From NCBI GenBank assembly GCA_030066785.1, contig JASJAZ010000072.1, positions 1-64,000 of the forward strand: a stretch of DNA of 64,000 nt. The letters run 5' to 3'. The notes beneath the pieces were generated by a model. It ran no database searches and had not been told where the DNA came from. It was given only the letters and a program-made list of their open reading frames with translations. Numbering within the stretch: position 1 is the first letter of the stretch; every line of letters begins with the position of its first letter. Source of the stretch: Desulfobacterales bacterium. GTDB lineage: Bacteria > Desulfobacterota > Desulfobacteria > Desulfobacterales > JASJAZ01. Shown in pieces: positions 7,266 to 16,619 of the stretch. A program made the position numbers and the translations under genes.

Positions 7266-8908
7266 AAGTGATACCGCTGGGAGGCTTGGGTGAGATCGGC
7301 CTCAATATGATGGTTTTTGAATATGAGAACACGATTTTTGTAATCGATGCCGGACTCATGTTTCCGGAAGATCATATGCTGGGAGTCGACTGCGCCATTC
7401 CGGACATGAACTATCTTTTTCAAAATAAGTCTAAAGTTACCTGCGTTGTTTTAACTCATGCACATGAAGATCATATTGGTGCGTTGCCTTACTTGATTAA
7501 AGAATTGAATGTACCGATTTTTGGAACGCCGTTTACCCTTGAAATGGTTCGCTGCAAGCTGGAAGAGCGCGACCTGGCCGAATCAGTGAAATTGCACCCG
7601 ATTTCTCCCGAAGAAACGTTGAAGATTGGGCCGTTTGAACTCGAATTTTTTCGTGTGAGCCACAGCGTGGTGGATGGTGTTGGCATAGCGGTGCGTTCAC
7701 CGGTGGGCTTGCTGATTCATACGGGCGATTTCAAAATTAACCATTCGGCGATGGATGGTTATTTGACCGACGTGAACCGCCTCGCGCGTTATGGTGAAGA
7801 GGGGGTCGTCGCCCTTTTTTCAGATTCAACGAATGTTGAAAAAGAGGGCTATACAATTTCCGATGAAGAGATCGGCAAAACCCTCGCGCGCATTACGGAA
7901 GAATGCCAGGGGCGAATTATCGTGGCGCTTTTTGCTTCCAGCATTTACCGAATTCAGCAAATAATTAACATTGCCAAGGCCAGGAATAAAAAAGTAGTAT
8001 TTAGCGGTCGCAGCATTGAAAGCAGTGTCCAAGCCGCCAAAAAGTTGGGTTATTTACGTTTTACCGATGACATTACGATCGATATTCAGGAGGTTTCCCA
8101 ATACGCCGATGATGATATCATTATTATAACGACCGGCAGTCAAGGTGAACCGATGTCAGCCTTAGCCCGCATGGCCGAAGGCTCCCATAAACAAATTAAA
8201 ATTAAAACTGGCGACTTGGTGATTTTGTCATCAAAATTTATCCCCGGCAATGAAAAGGCCATCACAAACATCATTAACAAACTTTACCGGCGCGGAGCGG
8301 ATGTGATCTACGAGAAAATATCTGCTATTCATGTTTCGGGACACGCCTTTCAGGAAGAACTAAAACTGATGATTAATTTGACCAAACCTGAATATTTCAT
8401 TCCGATTCATGGAGAATACCGACACCTGCATTTACATAAACGTTTAGCTGAAAAGGTTGGCATTGAACCTCAGCATATATTGCTGGCCGAAAATGGTCGG
8501 GTTTTGAGATTTTCTAAAACCGGTGCATCTGTTGAGGAGCATGTGCACACGGGAAGAGTGCTTATCGATGGGAAGGGCGTTGGTGATGTTGGGCGAAGCG
8601 TTCTTAAAGAACGGCGACTGCTTTCGGAAGACGGCCTGGTGGTTGTCAACATGGCGTTTGATGAAGAGACCGGCATTATTGTTTATGGTCCGGAACTCGT
8701 TTCGCGGGGCTTTGTATTTCCCACCGAGACCGGTCATCTGCTAGAGGATGCCAAGTGTATTATCTTAGAAATCGTTGAGGAACTGGGACCGGAAGAACCG
8801 AACCGCATCGATCGAATTCGTGGGCGGCTGCAAACCTCGCTAAAACAGTATTTTAATTTTGCCATTAAGCGCAAGCCGGTGATCCTTCCATTTATATTGG
8901 AAGTATAA
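7259..8908 (+). CDS. rnj: Ribonuclease J
   Basis: RNase J is a zinc-dependent metallo-beta-lactamase/beta-CASP nuclease with 5'-exonuclease and endonuclease activity in mRNA decay and rRNA maturation. The 549-residue product shows the metal motif HAHEDHIGALPYL (H67, H69, D71, H72), the later ligands in SHSVVDG and HTGDFK, and the beta-CASP segment. It also has PIHGEYRHL, typical of RNase J, and the C-terminal domain. Length (about 550) matches bacterial RNase J. The gene overlaps the end of plsC by seven bases and is followed 61 bases later by ftsK. The family assignment is firm; J1 and J2 subtypes cannot be separated here. Confidence 0.95.
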   Translation: MLKVIPLGGLGEIGLNMMVFEYENTIFVIDAGLMFPEDHMLGVDCAIPDMNYLFQNKSKVTCVVLTHAHEDHIGALPYLIKELNVPIFGTPFTLEMVRCKLEERDLAESVKLHPISPEETLKIGPFELEFFRVSHSVVDGVGIAVRSPVGLLIHTGDFKINHSAMDGYLTDVNRLARYGEEGVVALFSDSTNVEKEGYTISDEEIGKTLARITEECQGRIIVALFASSIYRIQQIINIAKARNKKVVFSGRSIESSVQAAKKLGYLRFTDDITIDIQEVSQYADDDIIIITTGSQGEPMSALARMAEGSHKQIKIKTGDLVILSSKFIPGNEKAITNIINKLYRRGADVIYEKISAIHVSGHAFQEELKLMINLTKPEYFIPIHGEYRHLHLHKRLAEKVGIEPQHILLAENGRVLRFSKTGASVEEHVHTGRVLIDGKGVGDVGRSVLKERRLLSEDGLVVVNMAFDEETGIIVYGPELVSRGFVFPTETGHLLEDAKCIILEIVEELGPEEPNRIDRIRGRLQTSLKQYFNFAIKRKPVILPFILEV

Positions 8909-8969
8909 GAGGATTTATTCCGCAAGCGGCGTTCATTAAAATACAAGAACTGAGGGTAGAAAAGCGTTT

Positions 8970-11108
8970 ATGCGTAAAGAAATTATCGGACTTTCACTCT
9001 TTTTTCTGGTGATTTTTAGCCTTATTAGCCTTTTATCGTACGATCCTGCTGATCCCTCAATTCACAACGCCAAAGCTGCGGGTGACGTTTATAATGCATT
9101 CGGATTATTGGGCGCGCACATGGCCGGCTTTCTCATCGGGTTGTTCGGTTTAGGAGCCTTTTGGATACCGGCTATTTTCCTGTTGGCCAGCATTCAATTC
9201 TTCAGGGGGCGCAGTGGTAACGAAATTTTATTGACATTATCTGGTGGATTAATTTTGGCGATCACCACCGGCAGCTTATTGGCATTCAAACAAAAACAGT
9301 ACCTTCTTTTCGGTGCATCCTTTTCCTCCGGGGGGATTATCGGGATTCCACTGAAGGCCTTTTTGACGCGCTACACCAATCCCACCGGTGGCATTATCAT
9401 CCTCTTGCTTCTCTGGGTTATCGGCCTGATTCTCGCTACAGGATTCTCAATTATGACTTTTCTGGAGCACTGCCAGCGATTTATGCTGCTGATCAGCGAT
9501 CGTATTCAGACCGTGACCATTAAATGGGTGGAACGCAGACGTAAAGCGCGAAAACGCACTAAAGTATTAAAATCCCAAGTTAAAAAGCGCAAACCGCCGG
9601 TTAAAATCAAAGCGCGCGAATCGGTTCCCATTAAGGACACGCCTGCGCCCAAGCAAGAGGTCTTTGGTTTTATGCAAAACGGTAAGCGTTTTCAGCTACC
9701 CTCGGCCAATTTTCTGGATGAGCCAGACACTCCTTCGGTTATGGTGGATGATAAGAATTTATCCATGCAATCCAAACTCTTGGAAAAGAAGCTAGAGGAT
9801 TTTGGCGTTCAGGGCGAGGTGCAATCGGTCATTCCCGGACCCGTCATTACCACTTTTGAATATAAACCTGCTTCCGGAGTTAAGATTAATAAAATTGTTA
9901 ATCTCGTCGATGATTTGGCGCTGACCTTGCGGGCTACGAGCATCCGTGTGGTTGCACCAATTCCAGGCAAAGCCGCCATCGGTGTTGAAATTCCCAACTC
10001 AAACCGTGAAATTGTGCGGTTTAAAGAAATTGTGATTTCAAAGGCGTTTGAGAAATCTAAATCCAACCTGACCATTTGCTTGGGTAAAGATATCGTTGGT
10101 AATCCGATTGTGGCGGAACTAGATAAAATGCCGCACTTGCTTATCGCAGGCGCCACCGGATCGGGCAAGAGCGTGGCGCTTAATACGATGATCTGCAGCT
10201 TTTTGTACAAATCCAGTCCGGATGCCGTTAAGATCATCATGATCGATCCTAAGCGAATAGAACTCTCTATTTATGACGGTATCCCGCATCTCATCACGCC
10301 TGTGGTTACGGATGTTAAAAAAGCAACCAATGCCCTGTTTTGGGCCGTGCGCGAAATGGAGCGTCGGTATGAAGTCCTGTCAGAGATGCAGACCCGCAAT
10401 ATCGATCAGTATAATCTCAAAATTACGAAAGCCATTAAAGGCCATCAAACCGATCAACCACAAAAACTGCCTTATATTGTTATCGTGATCGATGAATTGG
10501 CCGATTTGATGATGGTGGCATCGCGTGATGTGGAAGTGGCTCTGACTCGGCTGGCACAAATGGCGCGGGCGGCTGGCATCCATTTAATTCTTGCCACGCA
10601 AAGACCTTCAGTTGATGTGCTAACCGGTATTATTAAAGCTAACTTTCCAACACGGCTTTCTTTTCAAGTGTCTTCCAAGACCGATTCGCGGACCATCATT
10701 GACACTAACGGCGCTGAGAATTTACTCGGCAACGGGGATATGCTGTTTCTACCGCCAGGAGCTGCCAAAATCCAGCGAGTACACGGCGCCTTCATATCCG
10801 AGGTTGAAATTGCTCGGATTACTAAATTTTTGAAAGACCAAGAAACGCCACAATACAACAATGAGGTGCTTGAGGCCCGCAAAGAAGCAAAAGAATCCGC
10901 GGACGATGTAGAATACGATGAGAAATATGATGAAGCCGTCGCCTTGGTAACTAAAACGGGTCATGCATCAATATCTATGATCCAGCGGCATCTTCGAATC
11001 GGTTACAATCGTGCCGCCCGCATCATCGAAGTGATGGAAAAAGAAGGGATTGTCGGGCCTTCCGATGGCGCTAAACCGCGGGAAGTGCTAGTTCGTGGAT
11101 ATGAATAA
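8970..11108 (+). CDS. ftsK: DNA translocase FtsK/SpoIIIE family
   Basis: FtsK pumps DNA at the division septum and helps resolve chromosome dimers. The 712-residue protein has four predicted N-terminal membrane helices within residues 5-160, then a short basic linker (VERRRKARKRTKVLKS and after). The motor domain carries Walker A GATGSGKS at 394-401 and Walker B VIVIDELADLMM near 508. The C-terminal winged-helix gamma domain (about 645-712, SISMIQRHLRIGYNRAARIIE) reads KOPS-type DNA signals in this family. The linker is short compared with E. coli FtsK, as is common outside Gammaproteobacteria. It follows RNase J closely and could be read from the same transcript. Confidence 0.95.
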   Translation: MRKEIIGLSLFFLVIFSLISLLSYDPADPSIHNAKAAGDVYNAFGLLGAHMAGFLIGLFGLGAFWIPAIFLLASIQFFRGRSGNEILLTLSGGLILAITTGSLLAFKQKQYLLFGASFSSGGIIGIPLKAFLTRYTNPTGGIIILLLLWVIGLILATGFSIMTFLEHCQRFMLLISDRIQTVTIKWVERRRKARKRTKVLKSQVKKRKPPVKIKARESVPIKDTPAPKQEVFGFMQNGKRFQLPSANFLDEPDTPSVMVDDKNLSMQSKLLEKKLEDFGVQGEVQSVIPGPVITTFEYKPASGVKINKIVNLVDDLALTLRATSIRVVAPIPGKAAIGVEIPNSNREIVRFKEIVISKAFEKSKSNLTICLGKDIVGNPIVAELDKMPHLLIAGATGSGKSVALNTMICSFLYKSSPDAVKIIMIDPKRIELSIYDGIPHLITPVVTDVKKATNALFWAVREMERRYEVLSEMQTRNIDQYNLKITKAIKGHQTDQPQKLPYIVIVIDELADLMMVASRDVEVALTRLAQMARAAGIHLILATQRPSVDVLTGIIKANFPTRLSFQVSSKTDSRTIIDTNGAENLLGNGDMLFLPPGAAKIQRVHGAFISEVEIARITKFLKDQETPQYNNEVLEARKEAKESADDVEYDEKYDEAVALVTKTGHASISMIQRHLRIGYNRAARIIEVMEKEGIVGPSDGAKPREVLVRGYE

Positions 11109-11170
11109 ATTGCAGCTAGGAATCGCCTATGCTCCAAGCAACACGATTCTGATTAACGCAAATTAACGTG

Positions 11171-11785
11171 ATGGAAATTGACTCACATCTGCTAGAAGCC
11201 ACCGAAGGTTTTCTTGAAGTTTCCGAAGGCCAGCGTTTGTATGAGGTGGCATTGGAAGCCAGCTCTTTTGGCCCCTGTTTAGAAGTTGGTAGCTATTGCG
11301 GGAAATCGGCCATGTATATCGGCGCCGCTTGCCGCCGTAACAACAGCATCCTTTTTTCGATTGACCACCATCGCGGCAGTGAAGAGCATCAACCAGGTCA
11401 AGAGTATTTTGATCCGGCGCTTTTTGATCCAAGACAACATCAAATCGACACCTTACCGTCTTTTCGACGCACCTTGCTAAAAGCGAATTTGGAAGACACG
11501 GTGGTGCCGATTGTGTGTCGTTCTGAAGTGGCAGCCAAGCAGTGGGCCACCTTACTAAGTTTGGTGTTTATTGACGGAAGTCATTCCTATAAAGCCGTTT
11601 ATACAGATTTCCAATGCTGGCACCCAAAATTAATGCAGGGTGGCTTTCTTTTAGTTCATGATATTTTCAGTGATCCCACCAAGGGGGGCCAAGCACCCTA
11701 TCAAGTATATCAGCATGCGCTGCAATCTGATCTCTTTGAAGTACTGCCTATGACCGGGACCTTAGGGGTTCTCAAACGCAAATAA
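11171..11785 (+). CDS. Class I SAM-dependent methyltransferase
   Basis: This 204-residue protein has the class I methyltransferase fold. The glycine-rich SAM site is LEVGSYCGKSAMYIG (about residue 38), an acidic strand end follows (LFSIDHHRGSEEHQPG, about residue 60), and VFIDGSHSYKAVYTDF (about residue 135) is typical of the Methyltransf_24 group. The substrate cannot be read from sequence; relatives act on small molecules or sugars. The frame allows a GTG at 11168 or ATG at 11171, and the ATG is preferred. The gene is convergent with the next methyltransferase, from which it is separated by 57 bases without a clear terminator. Confidence 0.8.
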   Translation: MEIDSHLLEATEGFLEVSEGQRLYEVALEASSFGPCLEVGSYCGKSAMYIGAACRRNNSILFSIDHHRGSEEHQPGQEYFDPALFDPRQHQIDTLPSFRRTLLKANLEDTVVPIVCRSEVAAKQWATLLSLVFIDGSHSYKAVYTDFQCWHPKLMQGGFLLVHDIFSDPTKGGQAPYQVYQHALQSDLFEVLPMTGTLGVLKRK

Positions 11786-11842
11786 TTAGGCTTGCGCAAA
11801 TAGGTTCTGCTTTAGGCCATAACCGTTATGATTGTCAAGGGA

Positions 11843-12571
11843 TCAGGTAAGAGTCTGTTTCTGTAAATAAATTACCAGACTTTTTCCCATAATCGGATTT
11901 AAAAGGCGGTCAATAAAACCGGTAACCCAAGGCCGTTGCATCATATCCCATACTAGGAAACGATGGTAAAGGTTAATTAGCCACGAGTCATTGCATTCTA
12001 ATCCGATCAAGCATTTGAGCCACCAATAGGGTGAATGCAAACTATGGGCAAAGTGGGAGGTTTGTTTGATTAATCCGAATGATTTAAGTAAATTGATTAA
12101 GCTTCTGGCGCGGTAGATGCGAAGATGGCCACCGGCGCTTAGGCGATATGCGCTTGAGAGTCGCCAACATATTTTTTCTGGCAAAAAACGCGGTACACTG
12201 ACCACCATTGTTTGGCCTGGTTTTAATACCCGCACGATTTCTTTGAGTGCTTTACCATCGTCAGGAATGTGTTCGAGTACTTCGCAACAAATCACCAGGT
12301 CAAAGTAGTTGGTGTGAAACGGTAATTGGGCAATATGGGAATTTACAATTTGCCAGCGGCCTTTGATTCCGCCAACATGTTCATGTAGCTTAAGTCGTTC
12401 TTCAGCTTTTCGTAATTCATGAAAACTAACATCCGCACCAATAATCCTCACCCCATCATGGCGCAGGGCTGCTGGTAAATGCCTCCCGGTCCCGCAGCCC
12501 ACATCTAAAATGCGATAGGTGGAACCGCGGCCATTGGACATATCAATACGATTAAATTCGATGGTAATCAT
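11843..12571 (-). CDS. Class I SAM-dependent methyltransferase (Methyltransf_11 type)
   Basis: This 242-residue protein carries SAM motif I ILDVGCGTGRHLPAAL (about residue 22), the acidic end of strand 2 (IIGADVS) and the post-motif FDLVICCEVLEHIPDD (about residue 88), then VLKPGQTMVVSVP. These mark the ubiE/Methyltransf_11-type family that methylates small molecules, lipids or sugars. The start overlaps the end of the upstream GT4 glycosyltransferase gene by 20 bases, so the two are translationally coupled. The natural reading is a pair that modifies the same glycan or glycolipid, but the substrate is inference. Confidence 0.82.
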   Translation of the reverse strand: MITIEFNRIDMSNGRGSTYRILDVGCGTGRHLPAALRHDGVRIIGADVSFHELRKAEERLKLHEHVGGIKGRWQIVNSHIAQLPFHTNYFDLVICCEVLEHIPDDGKALKEIVRVLKPGQTMVVSVPRFLPEKICWRLSSAYRLSAGGHLRIYRARSLINLLKSFGLIKQTSHFAHSLHSPYWWLKCLIGLECNDSWLINLYHRFLVWDMMQRPWVTGFIDRLLNPIMGKSLVIYLQKQTLT

Positions 12572-13820
12572 TAATGGCCTTCTGGTAAACGCTAACCGTT
12601 TTCTGGGCCGCCTGCTTCCAGGTAAAGAGGCGATTGACGCGCTGTCGCCCGGCTTTGCCTATTTGGGCGGCCCAGCGTGGATGGTCCAAGACCCGTGCAA
12701 TGGCAGTCGCTAAAGATTTTGTATCGGCAGGTGGTATGATAATGCCCCCATCTCCGACCACCTCGGGCAAAGCCCCACCACTGGTACTAATGACCGGTGT
12801 GCCGCATGCCATTGCTTCGCCGGCCGGCAGTCCGAATCCTTCATATAACGAAGGCACAACCGCAACGGCTGCACGCGCGTATTCGGTAACATATTTTCTA
12901 TCATCGATACGACCGGTAAAAGTGACCATACCGGCGAGACCCAGTTTGTGGATCAGCTTTTCGATAGTGCCGTTTCTTTTGGGCGCCCCCACGACAACCA
13001 ATTTGATGTCACGTAGTTGCGCAAGCATTGCCACAGCTTTGAGCAAAATATGGAGTCCTTTCATGGGTATGTCGGCGCTATTGGTAACGACGATCCGATT
13101 TTTTTCCCGTTTGATGTTAGGAAAGGGGTGGAAGATAGCGGTGTCGATGCCGTTGGGAATTACATCAAAGCGACTCCACGGCACTTTATACTGGCGGCAT
13201 ATATCTGTACGTGCGGCCTGTGAAACGGTTATAAGCGACCGGAGGCTGCGTGCCACCCTTTTTTGCATTGATATGAAAGAATACCAGCGCAAGTGTTTCA
13301 GTTTGTGCCAGAACGAAGATGTTGATTTGATCGCAATGCGACAATCAATGCTGATGGGGTGGTGTATGGTAGCGACGGTCGGCACATGTTGGCTAAGTGC
13401 CCAAATGCCGTATGAAAGGCTTTGATTGTCATGCACCACATCGAAATGGTTTAGTCGGGGATATAAAAACTGGTATGCCCGCATGCCGAATGTTAGCGGT
13501 TCCGGAAATCCCATGCTACAGACACCAATCCATTCGATAAGATTGATGGGGTTTAGCAATTCTTTTATGGATGGTGTACGAAAAAGGTTCTGCGGATTGT
13601 ATAGATCCAATCCGGACAGCTTGTGCAGTTTTACACCGCTGGTAAACTTTGGAAAGGGAGGGCCCGAAACAATTGTTACCTGATGCCCCAACTCTTTGAG
13701 TGCTTGGCTCAAGTAATAAAGGTAAACGCCTTGGCCACCGCTGTGGGGGTTGCTGCGGTAGCTTAAAAGACATACGTTTAGGTTTCTACTTATATTCCTC
13801 TGCATGCGAGTACCAATCAT
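12552..13820 (-). CDS. Glycosyltransferase family 4
   Basis: This 422-residue GT-B protein resembles GT4 enzymes that move a sugar from a nucleotide donor with retention of configuration. The N-terminal acceptor domain has the glycine-rich loop SGGQGVYLYYLSQAL (about residue 27). The donor domain starts near residue 200 (IPNGIDTAIFHP) and carries the E-x7-E signature in PSLYEGFGLPAGEAMACGTPVI (about residue 322). Both an ATG at 13820 and one at 13805 are possible starts. It is the first gene of a two-gene unit with the overlapping methyltransferase. The acceptor is unknown: surface polysaccharide or glycolipid is most likely by family habit. Confidence 0.88.
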   Translation of the reverse strand: MIGTRMQRNISRNLNVCLLSYRSNPHSGGQGVYLYYLSQALKELGHQVTIVSGPPFPKFTSGVKLHKLSGLDLYNPQNLFRTPSIKELLNPINLIEWIGVCSMGFPEPLTFGMRAYQFLYPRLNHFDVVHDNQSLSYGIWALSQHVPTVATIHHPISIDCRIAIKSTSSFWHKLKHLRWYSFISMQKRVARSLRSLITVSQAARTDICRQYKVPWSRFDVIPNGIDTAIFHPFPNIKREKNRIVVTNSADIPMKGLHILLKAVAMLAQLRDIKLVVVGAPKRNGTIEKLIHKLGLAGMVTFTGRIDDRKYVTEYARAAVAVVPSLYEGFGLPAGEAMACGTPVISTSGGALPEVVGDGGIIIPPADTKSLATAIARVLDHPRWAAQIGKAGRQRVNRLFTWKQAAQKTVSVYQKAINDYHRI

Positions 13821-13982
13821 TCTCCATTTAAAGTATCCAGATGGGTATTAATGTTCATCGTCTCGGCAAACGCTCCCGCCACATAGCGTCTTTTTGGCAA
13901 AAGAAATTTCCAGGCAAAATTCACCGAGCGCTTCGCGCTTAATTAAAATTAGTCGATAAAATCGCTGAAGGTGTTTAAGCGT

Positions 13983-15074
13983 CTAAGGTTTGGAGATCAA
14001 CCTTTCTAGTTCATCATCGTAGCAGTGAATGATATTTGGCCAGGCATACTTGTCCATCGCTTGTGAGAGCGCTTGACGAATTCGGTAGTATTTTGCGAGG
14101 TCATTCAATACCATGCTCAGTCGATCTACGAGTTGATGAAGGTTTTGATAAAGGCATGTACGGTGAAACGCTTCAGGTATAATTTCCGGATATGCCAGGC
14201 GGTTTGGCAATAATGGCAGGCAGCCAGAGCGAATCGCTTCCACTACTGCCATTCCAAAATTTTCCTGATCCGCCGTACTGATGACAATCGAACCTCGCCG
14301 CAGCCATTCAAGGTACTTTTTTTGTGATTGTACATACCCATACTGAACAATGCGACTTCCCAAGCGTTGTCGCGCAGCTAAGAAAACTTTGGGCACAATT
14401 TGAAAGTTTTCACCCAATAAAGCTACTTGAAATTCGTATCCGCGGGCCAACACTTGCTCAAGCGCTTCGAAGAACGCATCGGGATTTTTATCGAATTCCC
14501 ACCGATGGTTCCAGATAATTAAGGGCGGTTCGCGATTAGGTGTTGGTCGGGTTATATTGCCATGATTCAATTGGCAACCGGGATGGAGAATACCGGCCTT
14601 TTCGCGGATTGCTGGCACGATCCATTTGGGTTTGTATTCCGGCATCATTTCAAGAAAAACAGGTAGATTATCAAAAAACGCGCAATAGTGGGTATCCGAA
14701 TTAAACAATACCCGCTTGGCCGTTAAAGCCGTGGTGATATCCGTAAATCCAAAATGAACATCCCGGGTTTCCCCCGGTGCCAGAGGATAAGTAATCTGAT
14801 TTTCATGAAAATATGCTAAGGCGGGGGGACAATCCGGTCCGATGAGCGCTTTGAAATCAGCCAAACTCATTAGATCTGTTATAACGAGACCATCATATTT
14901 TTCGATATTTGACAATTTATGCGAGAAATACAACGCTGCACCGCGCATGCGCCATTTCCAAAATCGCGCCGGCAGTGTTTCTAAATGAATGCGATGACGT
15001 GAATGGGCGATCAGCCCCTCTGCGAACTTGCGATGCGATCCGCCAAAAAATGGTTCTAAAAACAAAAATTTCAA
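13983..15074 (-). CDS. DUF3524 glycosyltransferase, tRNA-queuosine alpha-mannosyltransferase (QTMAN) homologue
   Basis: The 363-residue protein begins MKFLFLEPFFGGSHRKFAEG, then LETLPARFWKWRMRGAALYF. This matches the N-terminus of the DUF3524/GTDC1 family (hydrophobic strand, E-x-F-x-GGSH, later LPA-x-x-W-x-WR-x-x-ALYF). The animal member, QTMAN, mannosylates queuosine in tRNA-Asp. A GT-B C-terminal half follows, with IIWNHRWEFDKNPDAFFEAL near residue 184 and STADQENFGMAVVEAIRSGCLPLLPNRLAYPE near 260, the donor-sugar region. The length is about 90 residues shorter than the human enzyme. It runs divergently from tpx and upstream of the GT4-methyltransferase pair. Family membership is seen directly; action on tRNA in this bacterium is inference. 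Confidence 0.8.
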   Translation of the reverse strand: MKFLFLEPFFGGSHRKFAEGLIAHSRHRIHLETLPARFWKWRMRGAALYFSHKLSNIEKYDGLVITDLMSLADFKALIGPDCPPALAYFHENQITYPLAPGETRDVHFGFTDITTALTAKRVLFNSDTHYCAFFDNLPVFLEMMPEYKPKWIVPAIREKAGILHPGCQLNHGNITRPTPNREPPLIIWNHRWEFDKNPDAFFEALEQVLARGYEFQVALLGENFQIVPKVFLAARQRLGSRIVQYGYVQSQKKYLEWLRRGSIVISTADQENFGMAVVEAIRSGCLPLLPNRLAYPEIIPEAFHRTCLYQNLHQLVDRLSMVLNDLAKYYRIRQALSQAMDKYAWPNIIHCYDDELERLISKP

Positions 15075-15143
15075 TATGTGCCTCTATAAATCTACCATCA
15101 AAGAAAGTGAGGTTAACATAACGATCGTACCGGATTGGTTACC

Positions 15144-15623
15144 ATGCACGACAACCCCTTAACGCTGGTGGGAACGGAAGCTAAAGTGGGAGATTCCGCG
15201 CCTGAATTTGAGGTTATAGATAACAATTTAAATCCGGTAAAGCGGTCTGCTTTAAAGGGCAAGGCTTGCTGCATTTCTTCGTTGCCATCATTAGACACAC
15301 CGGTGTGTGACATGCAAACCCGTTGTTTCAACCAGGAGGTCAGCTGTTTCAGCCCCGACACAGAAATTTTGACCATTAGTATGGATTTACCGTTTGCTCA
15401 AAAACAATGGTGCGGCGTTGCCGGTGTTGATAACGTTACCACATTGTCGGATCATCGCGAGGCGTCATTCGGCAAGGCCTATGGTGTTTTGATAAACAAA
15501 TTACGCCAGTTGGCACGGGCGGTTTTCATTGTTGATCGCGATGGATTTCTACAATATCAGCAATTAGTGCATGGAGTCGCCGAGGAACCCGATTATGCGG
15601 CAGTCATTGAAGCCTTAAAATGA
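15144..15623 (+). CDS. tpx: Thiol peroxidase (Tpx)
   Basis: Tpx is an atypical 2-Cys peroxiredoxin that reduces peroxides with thioredoxin. With the ATG at 15144 it has 159 residues. The peroxidatic cysteine is C55 in SLDTPVCDMQTR, and the resolving cysteine is C90 in FAQKQWCG, spaced as in E. coli Tpx. Downstream blocks TLSDHREASFGKAYGV and LARAVFIVD are typical. A TTG at 15135 could add three residues. Extra cysteines (residues 42-43, 61 and 68) are unusual for the family and may reflect an anaerobe. It stands alone, divergent from the mannosyltransferase homologue. Confidence 0.93.
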   Translation: MHDNPLTLVGTEAKVGDSAPEFEVIDNNLNPVKRSALKGKACCISSLPSLDTPVCDMQTRCFNQEVSCFSPDTEILTISMDLPFAQKQWCGVAGVDNVTTLSDHREASFGKAYGVLINKLRQLARAVFIVDRDGFLQYQQLVHGVAEEPDYAAVIEALK

Positions 15624-15790
15624 ATCGGTTAAACCTATCAAGACTAACAATCTGCTTTCTTCTCATATCAGTTGAGTTATTTAACAATTAAAATCAGATA
15701 GACAAGTCTTAACGGTTTTTATGGGAAATAAAGCCTTGGCAACCATGCGCATCCAGAAAGTATATTTCACTTGGATGCCAATTGGAATGA

Positions 15791-16378
15791 TTAGGAGCGT
15801 ATTGCTTCGGAGAAACGCCGGCCCATTTCCTGGGCCTGTTCCAAATATTCAGGATGTTTTTGAACATCTTTTTCAAAATCCAGCCCTCGAAATAACAAAG
15901 ATTTCCAAAGTGTCATATCCAGCGCATCAAGAAAGTATCGGATGCTCAGCAGTGTACCATCAAACAATTTCTTGCCCTTGGTCGCACCGACTGAAATAAA
16001 CAACCCCTTGCGCCTGCTGGTGTTTTGATTATGCGATTGTTTATCAATCCAGTATTTTTTGACCCATAGAGATTGGCAGCGATCCATTAAAATTTTGGTA
16101 TGCGCACTGACAGTGTAAAAAAAAATGGGTGAGGCTAAAATGAGACCATCACACGCCATTAATTTATCATATACTAATTGGAAATCGTCCTGAATTGCAC
16201 ACCGTCCGTTTTGCTTGCATCCATAGATTTCAAGGCATGGCGACATCTTTAGGTCTCGTAACACAATATCTTCAACATGGGCCCCATCCTCGCGTGCTCC
16301 TTGCACGGCCCGCTTTAATAACAGCGCCGTGTTACCCTCACGGCGCGGACTTCCATAAATCGCCAATAGTTTATTCAT
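15791..16378 (-). CDS. Flavodoxin-fold NAD(P)H-dependent FMN reductase family protein
   Basis: The 195-residue product starts with the FMN-binding loop IYGSPRREGNTALLL (residues 7-21). It continues with a cysteine-containing loop (PCLEIYGCKQNGRCAIQDD, about 48-66), like that of iron-sulfur flavoproteins and related NADPH-dependent FMN reductases, and then the flavin-side segment ILASPIFFYTVSAHTKILMDRC. The three cysteines C48, C54 and C59 give C-x5-C-x4-C rather than the compact ISF cluster motif, so a bound 4Fe-4S cluster is uncertain. A general redox role in an anaerobe is likely; the exact substrate is unknown. It is convergent with tpx and divergent from the HD-GYP gene. Confidence 0.85.
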   Translation of the reverse strand: MNKLLAIYGSPRREGNTALLLKRAVQGAREDGAHVEDIVLRDLKMSPCLEIYGCKQNGRCAIQDDFQLVYDKLMACDGLILASPIFFYTVSAHTKILMDRCQSLWVKKYWIDKQSHNQNTSRRKGLFISVGATKGKKLFDGTLLSIRYFLDALDMTLWKSLLFRGLDFEKDVQKHPEYLEQAQEMGRRFSEAIRS

Positions 16379-16511
16379 GATAAAAATTGCTCCAAATCAG
16401 TATATCTTAGCTGATGAAATGGTATTATTAAAAATCACCCGATCTGCAATGGTAGATTTAATATCTTTCTTAATAATAATTTGCAATAACCGTGTGTAAA
16501 CCTCTGAAAAC

Positions 16512-16540
16512 TTGACAAAGAATGGGGCTTAACCGATAAT
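16512..16540 (+). promoter_or_regulatory. Sigma-70-type promoter upstream of the HD-GYP gene
   Basis: TTGACA at 16512-16517, a 17-base spacer and GATAAT at 16535-16540 form a near-consensus housekeeping promoter. It would give a leader of about 220 bases before the gene at 16767. Confidence 0.6.
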
Positions 16541-16619
16541 TCTATAAAGTATACCGTCATTTTTTTAACATTCATCATCAAAATTTAGGCATAACCGTCA
16601 AAAAAAATGGCAATTTAAC

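Noticed and set aside
12634-13425. 263-codon + strand frame within the glycosyltransferase gene
   Set aside because: Antisense shadow of the GT4 gene, whose motifs are clear on the - strand.
15721-15999. 92-codon + strand frame starting between tpx and the reductase
   Set aside because: Most of it is antisense to the well-supported flavodoxin-fold gene.
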